Part shown: piece by piece, positions 1 through 4,986 of the stretch
Numbering within the stretch: position 1 is the stretch's first letter
Layout of the letters: each line of letters opens with the position of its first letter
Assembly: GCA_020347585.1 (NCBI GenBank)
Contig: CP070733.1
Location: forward strand, 1,608,294-1,614,582
DNA length: 6,289 bases
Direction: 5' to 3'
DNA from: Pseudomonadota bacterium
GTDB taxonomy: Bacteria > Pseudomonadota > Gammaproteobacteria > CAMYNG01
The notes under the pieces: model-generated
Told to the model about the DNA's origin: nothing
The model's input: the letters and a program-made list of their open reading frames with translations, nothing else
Database searches by the model: none
Translations under genes and position numbers: made by a program

Positions 1-917
1 ACTGGACACAGTATGGTGCTGGCGTTTTGAACTACCTGTGCGTGCCGGACATGCCGCTCGATACCCGCGGCACCCAGTTCGAGATGCCCGGCGGCTATAT
101 CAAGAACGCGGATCTCGCAACGTTCCAGCCGATATCGACCTATCACGATGCGTACTTCGAAAGAGGCGTGAAGGAAAGCGTCAAGCATGCGTGGTACGAG
201 GGCGGCAAGGGCGCACTGCACCCCTACGATGGCGAGACCGTGCCCCAATACACCGACTTCCAGGACGACGGAAAGTACTCCTGGGTGAAGGCGCCGACCT
301 TCTACGACGAACGCGCTCAGGTGGGACCGCTGGCTAACGTGCTGTGCATGGCCGCAGCGGGTCATGAGCCCACCACACGCAATCTGAATAAGTTGCTTGA
401 GATGGCCGGTGCGGTGGCCGGCAGCGAGATCCCGGTCGCGGCGCTGCACTCAACCATCGGGCGACATGCGGCGCGAGCGGTGCGCTGTGCGGTGTTGCAC
501 GAGTCGCTGGCCAGCCAGTGGCAGCTTTTGATGGACAACATTGGTAAGGGCGACTTTGAAACCTTTAACCGCCCCGAGTTTCCCAAGGGCGAGGTGCGCG
601 GCTTCGGTTACCACGAGGCGCCACGCGGTGTGTTGTCACACTGGACTGTGATTCGCGATGGCAAGATCGAGAACTACCAGGCGGTTGTCCCAAGCACCTG
701 GAATGCCGGTCCGCGCGACGAGGAGGGCAAGCTGGGGCCCTATGAAGCATCGCTGATGGACAACCCCATCGCAGATCCGGAAAAACCCCTGGAGGTCATC
801 CGTACCATTCATTCATTCGACCCGTGCCTGGCATGTGCTATCCACATGGTCGATACGGAAGAGCAGGAAATCATCAAAGTGCATGGTGTTGGACCCATGA
901 CCGGACAGGCCTGCTGA
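1..917 (+). CDS. hupL: [NiFe] hydrogenase large subunit, group 1 (5' partial)
   Basis: Catalytic large subunit of a membrane-bound or periplasmic uptake-type [NiFe] hydrogenase, which oxidises H2 at a Ni-Fe(CN)2CO centre. The reading frame is open from base 3 (WTQYGAGV...), so 304 C-terminal residues are visible, about half of a usual 570-600 residue subunit; the N-terminal RxCGxC cysteine pair lies outside the window. Diagnostic parts are YHEAPRG, HW followed by GKIENYQ, VVPSTWN, and the distal nickel-binding motif DPCLACAIH (bases 819-845), preceded by HSF. In this family the precursor is cut after that His, which here would release a 23-residue tail (MVDTEEQEII...GQAC). The stop TGA shares its A with the ATG of the protease gene, so the two are probably translationally coupled. 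With no cytochrome b gene between large subunit and protease, an Isp-type (group 1e, HynL/HydL) subunit is plausible, but the subgroup cannot be fixed without the upstream genes. The symbol is therefore generic. Confidence 0.97.
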   Translation, partial: WTQYGAGVLNYLCVPDMPLDTRGTQFEMPGGYIKNADLATFQPISTYHDAYFERGVKESVKHAWYEGGKGALHPYDGETVPQYTDFQDDGKYSWVKAPTFYDERAQVGPLANVLCMAAAGHEPTTRNLNKLLEMAGAVAGSEIPVAALHSTIGRHAARAVRCAVLHESLASQWQLLMDNIGKGDFETFNRPEFPKGEVRGFGYHEAPRGVLSHWTVIRDGKIENYQAVVPSTWNAGPRDEEGKLGPYEASLMDNPIADPEKPLEVIRTIHSFDPCLACAIHMVDTEEQEIIKVHGVGPMTGQAC

Positions 918-1462
918 TGGAGGCGGTAATTACAACAGAAAACGAGACCCAGGTGTCGACGCACATCGCGCCGGTGCTGGTCCTGGGTCTGGGCAACATC
1001 CTGCTACAGGACGAGGGCGTCGGGGTGCACGTGGTGCGTAAACTGCAGCGCGAGTACCGGTTTCCACCGGGGGTCGAATTACTTGACGGTGGTACGGCCG
1101 GCATGGCGTTGTACGACGATCTGATCGATCGCAGCCATATCATTGTGATCGATGCGGTCAACGCAGGAAAGCCACCGGGTACCCTGCTGAGCCTGACCAC
1201 CGAGCAGGTGCCGAGTTTCTTTCGCAATAAGGTTTCACCACACCAGATGGCGCTCGCCGATATTCTAGCGGCGCTCGACATCATGGGTAAGAAGCCAGCT
1301 GATATCTCGGTGTTTGGCGTGCAACCGAAGGACCTGGAGCTGGGACTCGAGTTGTCAGAAACGCTCCAGAGCTGTGTCGACCCGTTGGTCGGTCAGGTGA
1401 TGGCGCGATTGCAGGAGTTGGGTTATGCGCCCGAGCGCAGCGAGGTTGCGCCGGCCGGTTGA
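917..1462 (+). CDS. hupD: Hydrogenase maturation endopeptidase (peptidase M52, HupD/HyaD/HybD family)
   Basis: Nickel-dependent protease of 181 residues that removes the C-terminal tail of the hydrogenase large subunit once nickel has been inserted; its substrate is almost certainly the product of the overlapping upstream gene. The N-terminal part has the family signature GLGNILLQDEGVGV (residues 24-37). By spacing, E33, D79 (in VIDAVNAG) and H109 (in SPHQMALADIL) match the three nickel-contacting residues of E. coli HybD (Glu16, Asp62, His93). DGGTAGMAL at 57-65 is also typical. I chose the ATG at 917, which overlaps the large-subunit stop (TGATG). An in-frame upstream start near 824 would add about 30 residues wholly inside the large-subunit gene and ahead of the family's usual N-terminus. 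There is no strong ribosome site of its own, which fits translational coupling. Residues 1-18 precede the first beta-strand and make this N-terminus slightly longer than in HybD. Length and motifs suggest an intact enzyme. Confidence 0.96.
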   Translation: MEAVITTENETQVSTHIAPVLVLGLGNILLQDEGVGVHVVRKLQREYRFPPGVELLDGGTAGMALYDDLIDRSHIIVIDAVNAGKPPGTLLSLTTEQVPSFFRNKVSPHQMALADILAALDIMGKKPADISVFGVQPKDLELGLELSETLQSCVDPLVGQVMARLQELGYAPERSEVAPAG

Positions 1463-1549
1463 GGGCAGTAGGTGTCGGGTCGATGGTGCGGCCTGCCTAT
1501 CAGTCAGTTTGGCTCTTAACACTCACCTAACCTAATTGAGGAAAATGAG

Positions 1550-1915
1550 ATGATTAGGGAACTACCAGAAAGTGAAGGTAATGTTCTAGGTTTTGAGATA
1601 ACCAGCAAGGTGTCCTTGGACGAGGAAAAGGAGTGGATAGGGAAGTTTGACAAGGCAATCGAAGACAATGGCAAAGTCAGTGCATTGGTTGTTTTGGGTG
1701 AAGATGCCAGCTGGGGAGTGAAGGCTGGGCTCGAAGATCTGAAATGGGTAATGAAACACATGAAGCAACTCGACAAAATTGCTGTTGTTTCAGACAGCAA
1801 CGTTTGGAAGTGGTTAGTCGCTTTAGATAGCCCATTTGCGAAATTGGTTGGCATCAGTGAAAAGCATTTTGAACCGTCAGAACTAGACGATGCCTGGACA
1901 TGGGTGAAACATTAA
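1550..1915 (+). CDS. SpoIIAA-like / STAS-superfamily small protein
   Basis: A soluble 121-residue protein that I assign to the SpoIIAA-like family (Pfam SpoIIAA-like, formerly DUF3478). The basis is overall pattern: an N-terminal LPESEGNVLGFEI strand, a central EDASWGV...LEDLKW segment, then HMKQLDKIAVVSDSNVWKWL and a closing acidic D/E-rich turn with DAWTWV. Family members are about 120 residues with a STAS-like fold; their role is not well established. The start ATG at 1550 has a good Shine-Dalgarno GAGGA 7 bases upstream; the ATG at 1545 is out of frame and stops at once. It is flanked by 87 bases after the protease gene and 86 before hupE, far looser spacing than elsewhere in the cluster. 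By hand count of three 60-base lines it is about 47% GC, against about 57% for one line of the protease gene and 67% for one line of hupE, suggesting separate acquisition. No signal peptide or membrane segment is visible. A link to hydrogenase function is only positional. Confidence 0.85.
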   Translation: MIRELPESEGNVLGFEITSKVSLDEEKEWIGKFDKAIEDNGKVSALVVLGEDASWGVKAGLEDLKWVMKHMKQLDKIAVVSDSNVWKWLVALDSPFAKLVGISEKHFEPSELDDAWTWVKH

Positions 1916-1935
1916 ACGTCTACACGCGCATCAAG

Positions 1936-1966
1936 ACCGACAGGCGCACAAAGCGCGCCTGTCGGT
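1936..1966 (+). terminator. Strong 12-bp hairpin after the SpoIIAA-like gene
   Basis: A perfect 12-bp inverted repeat, ACCGACAGGCGC (1936-1947) and GCGCCTGTCGGT (1955-1966), with a 7-base loop, starting 20 bases after the stop at 1915. No T-tract follows (GGCACAAGAG), so it is not a classical intrinsic terminator. It could be a partial terminator, a 3'-end mRNA stabiliser or processing site setting different levels for upstream genes and hupE-hybE, or a protein-binding palindrome. The structure itself is certain; its role is inferred. Confidence 0.5.
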
Positions 1967-2001
1967 GGCACAAGAGTTAACTGGATAAGGGGACGCTGAC
2001 A

Positions 2002-2586
2002 ATGAAACCACACGTTTCCACACAGGTGTTGCTGGCCGTCATGGGTATTGTCGCGGTGCAACCGTTGTATGCGCATACCATTGGCGCGTCTGGCGGCTTC
2101 AGCACCGGCCTGGCACATCCATTGCTGGGCTGGGATCACATGCTGGCGATGCTGGCGGTTGGCGTGTGGGCGGCAGAACTTGGCGGGCGTTCAGTATGGA
2201 AGGTGCCCGCCGCCTTCTTGATAGCCATGGCGCTGGGGGCGGGTATTGCAGTGGCGGGGCTGCCGCTGTTTGGCGTTGAGGGATGGATCGCCACCTCGAT
2301 TCTGGTGCTTGGCCTGTTGATCGCGGCACCCAAAGGGGTGTCGGGTGGAATCGCAGCAGGCATCGTCGCGACGTTTGCATTGTTCCATGGTCATGCTCAC
2401 GGCGCGGGCCTGGCGCTGTCGGCCTCACCATTGGCTTATTTTGCCGGGTTCATGCTGACCACCGTGTGCCTGCACTTGACCGGCATCGGTGCCGGGCGTG
2501 CATTGCGCTCGTCGCGTCAGGACATCATCCGGGCGGGCGGGATTGTATTGGCCGCGGCAGGCGCCTGGTTGGTGTTTGCGGCCTGA
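2002..2586 (+). CDS. hupE: HupE/UreJ family nickel permease-like membrane protein
   Basis: Integral membrane protein of 194 residues that in characterised relatives supplies nickel for hydrogenase synthesis. A signal peptide is apparent, with a hydrophobic core at about residues 9-22 and probable cleavage after A24 in LYA|HTIG, leaving His25 at the mature N-terminus as in HupE. The family motif HPLLGWDH (residues 39-46, pattern HPxxGxDH) is followed by a first membrane helix, and the second histidine-rich motif FHGHAHG is at 128-134. These His/Asp residues are the presumed metal-binding sites. I count about five to six hydrophobic segments after the signal peptide, ending in VLAAAGAWLVFAA. 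The ATG at 2002 follows AAGGGGA with an 8-base gap, a strong ribosome site. The gene sits 86 bases after the SpoIIAA-like gene and 16 before hybE, fitting a maturation operon. Urease-linked UreJ is the sister type, but hydrogenase neighbours favour HupE. Confidence 0.95.
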   Translation: MKPHVSTQVLLAVMGIVAVQPLYAHTIGASGGFSTGLAHPLLGWDHMLAMLAVGVWAAELGGRSVWKVPAAFLIAMALGAGIAVAGLPLFGVEGWIATSILVLGLLIAAPKGVSGGIAAGIVATFALFHGHAHGAGLALSASPLAYFAGFMLTTVCLHLTGIGAGRALRSSRQDIIRAGGIVLAAAGAWLVFAA

Positions 2587-2602
2587 CGCCCGGAAGAAAG
2601 TC

Positions 2603-3109
2603 ATGGCGGGTCCGCTTCTGGCAATGGCAAGGCGCTTTGAGCGCATCGGTGCGGATCAAATGCGTGACTTGCCGATTTACAACCACGCGATAGATGTCGA
2701 GGCGGTTGGTTTTCATCCCTGGGGTCCCGGCTTTGTCGGGGTGTTGATTACGCCCTGGTTTATGAACCTGATGCTATTGCCTGGCACGGATGCACAGTGG
2801 GATGCGATGCAAGTAGGCGACACGGTCACCCACGAACTTCCGTCGGGCGAACATGACTTCATGGTGGGCCATGACGAGGAACTAGGTGTTTACCAGTTCA
2901 TAACATTGGTATCGCCGGTTGCCGGTCTCAAGACTCAAGCGGCGGCGCGCAACGCTGCGCTGGTGGCGCTCGGCGGATTTATGCGCATCGGTCAGGTTCC
3001 CGACAAGCAGGCGGTTGCTGAACAGCCTGTGATGTACCACGAGAAAGACGAACCCGATAAGGGGCGGCGTGCGTTTCTACGCGGGTTCACCGCGAGTGAG
3101 GGCGAGTAA
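2603..3109 (+). CDS. hybE: [NiFe] hydrogenase assembly chaperone, HybE family
   Basis: Cytoplasmic chaperone of 168 residues (E. coli HybE is about 162). In E. coli, HybE acts in maturation of hydrogenase 2, coordinating assembly with Tat export of the small subunit. Family features visible are an N-terminal helix with RFERIGADQMRDLPIYN, then EAVGF and the hallmark GVLITPWFMNLMLLPG (about residues 45-60), followed by HDEELGVYQFITLVSPV and an Ala-rich helix. The C-terminus carries RRAFLRG at residues 155-161, which looks like a twin-arginine (Tat) signal core although it is not at an N-terminus. I chose ATG 2603, with GGAAGAAAG just upstream in the 16-base gap after hupE. The frame is open further upstream into hupE, but that part reads as shadow sequence. 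It is the last gene of the plus-strand cluster; no clear terminator follows it. Confidence 0.93.
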   Translation: MAGPLLAMARRFERIGADQMRDLPIYNHAIDVEAVGFHPWGPGFVGVLITPWFMNLMLLPGTDAQWDAMQVGDTVTHELPSGEHDFMVGHDEELGVYQFITLVSPVAGLKTQAAARNAALVALGGFMRIGQVPDKQAVAEQPVMYHEKDEPDKGRRAFLRGFTASEGE

Positions 3110-3501
3110 CACGCACTGCGTAGCTAGTCTAATTTGTTCGATTCCCCCTCAGATGCGCACGCAACCATAATATGAGCACCATACGAGGACGAAGATTCAG
3201 CGTCATTTTGATTATTATTGTCGGGTATCGACCCTTGAGAGCCGCTCAAAAAATTTCAATGAGTGGCAGGTTGATAATGAAAGCGGACATTTCGGTATGC
3301 TAGTAATAGCAGCCACCGACGCCTAGGCTGGCGCTCCTAATTGAAACTTGATGGAACAGTCGCTCGATTCTTGCATCGGATTCTGTGTCATCAATTGAGT
3401 CGAGTACAGTCCGACCATGCAACGACCAACAGGGCCGATTTGCGCACGCATTGTTCCATGCTAAACGTCTTGTTGTATCCTCTCGCATCCAACTCACCAC
3501 A
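3110..3501. other. Convergent intergenic region, no supported gene
   Basis: This lies between the 3' ends of hybE (plus) and the porin gene (minus). It is AT-richer than the flanking genes (25 of 60 G+C in the line from 3181). I see only weak secondary structure: GCCGCTCA (3241-3248) with TGAGTGGC (3260-3267), an 8-bp stem including one G-U pair and an 11-base loop, without a T-tract. A minus-strand frame of 66 codons (3300-3500, GTG start) lacks a ribosome site and any recognisable domain. Bases 3273-3300 read on the minus strand contain ATGTCCGCTTT, reminiscent of dispersed repeat remnants in proteobacterial intergenic DNA. No tRNA, IS end or CRISPR repeat was found by eye. Confidence 0.6.
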
Positions 3502-4758
3502 TCAAAAACCGAACTGTGCCTGGAGTCTTAAGTAAGTCTGCCCGTCTTCATCGCTCGGCAGCCAGCCGAGACTTCCTGAAGCTGTGACGAGGGTCTTATT
3601 GAGGGCATCGAACAGGTGCGCGATCTCCGCCGAGAATTTCCAGCGGTTCGTCCACGTGAAGGGGAAATAGCTAACGCCCGCGGTAATGGAGTGGAATGTC
3701 TCGAGATCCCCTGGCTGGTCACCGGGAGAAACCAGGTTGTATTGCGCGTATGTCTGCAAGTGCGTAGTAAAAAAGTAGCCACCTTGCACAAGCAGTCCGT
3801 AGTTGTTGAACGAAGGCCCGCTCTTGGGTTCGTGTCGGGTCACCGATGCCGCAAGCATGGCCTGGTAACCGTTACCATTGAAGCTGATATCGGCGTTCAG
3901 CTGTGCGCTTGTGTCAACTGCAGACGCGTCCTCCTCGATCTGAGACCCGCCGGCGAGCCCTAACAACACGCCCCGCGGACGACCGCGTCGACTCACAAGG
4001 TCGTCCCACACCGACCAGTCGCGTCCTGCGACCTGGTACGCCCATCGGCCCGTTAGCGCAAGCTCGGTGGAGTTATTGTTTGGAAAGCTCTTCTTGGCAC
4101 CATTGGCCCCGTCGCTCAAGGCCACCCAGAAGCGCTGTCGATCGCCTTGGTAGTGAGCTTGAACCGCATTCGATGCCCCGTAGGCAAAGGTAAAATCATT
4201 GGCAGAAAACTCAGTGGTTAAAACGTCCTGGGCCAACATCCAGTCCTCGCGGGACATTGCCAAAAACTGCCGCCCGGCGCGCACCGCCCACTTGGTATCG
4301 ATGTTGTACTGTAAATAGGCGACCTGCAGATCGGAATTGCCTTCATCGTCGATATTGATCCGGAAGTGATAGTCGAACATGGGGGTAAACTGCCCCTCAA
4401 AAAAGAAACGGGTGCGGTTTAAAGAGAAACCTTTCTCAACGTCGTCTTCGCCGGCGGGCGCCTCTCGCCAGTTGATGTCGTAGCGCGCCTGCGTGTAGGC
4501 GCCAATGTTGAGACGAAATTTCCCGTCTTTGCTACGGATGAAAAAACCGTTGGCCGTGTTTTTCTCGTAACCGGCCGTGATTGGGGTTTCACTATCCCGG
4601 TCACTGGTGTGACTATCGGGGGTCGACTTGCCAATGCCGGTATGACTTTCGGTCGCTTCCTTACTCTCGACGGCCACGGCGTATGGAATGCAGACTAGGG
4701 TCAGCATGATGATTCCGGCGATCCACACTCTGTTCATCATACCAGGCTTATCCAACAT
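3502..4758 (-). CDS. OprO/OprP-type outer-membrane porin
   Basis: A predicted outer-membrane beta-barrel of 418 residues resembling the phosphate-selective porin O/P family (Pfam Porin_O_P). A signal peptide is evident: MNR, a hydrophobic core at about residues 12-24, and probable cleavage after AVA (27-29). A Ser/Thr/Asp/Glu-rich linker runs to about residue 60. The barrel begins with GFFIRSKDGKFRLNIGAYTQ (about 70-90), the usual opening of this family, and proceeds by alternating aromatic strands such as GRQFLAMSREDWM to a C-terminal ...LRLQAQFGF. The final Phe is the Bam-recognition signature. The family includes anion channels, but specificity here cannot be read. The ATG at 4758 lacks a Shine-Dalgarno; starts at 4740 or 4737 (MMNRVW) give a more typical signal peptide and follow GGATAAG, so the true start may be 18-21 bases later. 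It lies downstream of the deacylase gene on the same strand, separated by 228 bases and a probable terminator. Confidence 0.9.
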   Translation of the reverse strand: MLDKPGMMNRVWIAGIIMLTLVCIPYAVAVESKEATESHTGIGKSTPDSHTSDRDSETPITAGYEKNTANGFFIRSKDGKFRLNIGAYTQARYDINWREAPAGEDDVEKGFSLNRTRFFFEGQFTPMFDYHFRINIDDEGNSDLQVAYLQYNIDTKWAVRAGRQFLAMSREDWMLAQDVLTTEFSANDFTFAYGASNAVQAHYQGDRQRFWVALSDGANGAKKSFPNNNSTELALTGRWAYQVAGRDWSVWDDLVSRRGRPRGVLLGLAGGSQIEEDASAVDTSAQLNADISFNGNGYQAMLAASVTRHEPKSGPSFNNYGLLVQGGYFFTTHLQTYAQYNLVSPGDQPGDLETFHSITAGVSYFPFTWTNRWKFSAEIAHLFDALNKTLVTASGSLGWLPSDEDGQTYLRLQAQFGF

Positions 4759-4917
4759 AGATTTGTATCAAAACAGTTGCTGTTCCCGTTAGATCTTTTG
4801 CGCTCCCAGTTACTCCTGTGCTATTCACCGATAGAAGATCGGGATGTAAAAAGCAAAATAAAACAAAGCCCAAACTAGTATCGAACACAGTTTCGATTCG
4901 CGTTTCGCAACAGAAGC
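4759..4917 (-). promoter_or_regulatory. Probable upstream control region of the porin gene
   Basis: This 159-base gap must hold the porin promoter if the hairpin at 4918-4940 ends the deacylase transcript. Read on the minus strand it contains a T-rich tract (about 4845-4869) followed by the palindrome CCGATAGAAGATCGG (4828-4842; 5-bp arms, 5-base spacer), centred about 77 bases before the ATG at 4758. One weak match, TTGCTT, 17 bases, TATCGG, overlaps the palindrome, which would suit an operator, but the -10 match is poor. The assignment rests mainly on position. Confidence 0.3.
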
Positions 4918-4940
4918 AGGGACCCCTGTTCGGGGTCCCT
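4918..4940 (-). terminator. Probable terminator of the deacylase gene
   Basis: A perfect 9-bp GC-rich stem, AGGGACCCC (4918-4926) and GGGGTCCCT (4932-4940), with a 5-base loop, lies 46 bases beyond the deacylase stop. On the minus strand it is followed by GCTTCTGTTG, a weak T-rich run. Compact stem, position and orientation suit an intrinsic terminator, though the T-run is poor and Rho could assist. On the plus strand ATTAGTGCC follows, which does not suit termination that way. Confidence 0.6.
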
Positions 4941-4986
4941 ATTAGTGCCAGATCGCACTTACTTTTCTTGGGCGGTCGCTATCGGC

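Noticed and set aside
824..916. Longer N-terminus for the maturation protease
   Set aside because: This in-frame extension lies wholly within the large-subunit gene, in another frame, precedes the normal start of the M52 fold, and is displaced by the ATG overlapping the upstream stop.
1516..1854. 112-codon minus-strand frame opposite the SpoIIAA-like gene
   Set aside because: It is a shadow of a better-supported plus-strand gene with a strong ribosome site and recognisable family pattern.
1966..1980. Sigma-54-like promoter before hupE: TGGCAC, five bases, TTAA
   Set aside because: The -24 half is perfect, but the -12 half lacks the nearly invariant GC (TTAA in place of TTGC), and it overlaps the hairpin arm.
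2489..2602. Longer N-terminus for HybE overlapping hupE
   Set aside because: The extra residues are an out-of-frame reading of hupE, and a good ribosome site precedes the ATG at 2603.
3241..3267. Terminator for hybE (8-bp stem with one G-U pair)
   Set aside because: It is 131 bases past the stop, has an 11-base loop, and no T-tract follows.
3300..3500. 66-codon minus-strand frame beside the porin stop, as a gene
   Set aside because: It starts with GTG, has no ribosome site and no recognisable domain, and has a composition like non-coding DNA; kept only as a possible remnant.
3341..3535. 64-codon plus-strand frame running into the porin 3' end
   Set aside because: It overlaps the porin gene on the opposite strand, has no ribosome site, and its translation resembles no protein family.
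4690..4740. Lipoprotein signal (TLVC) in the porin leader
   Set aside because: The residue before Cys is Val, not Gly/Ala/Ser, and a normal AVA signal-peptidase I site follows; the protein is a beta-barrel porin.
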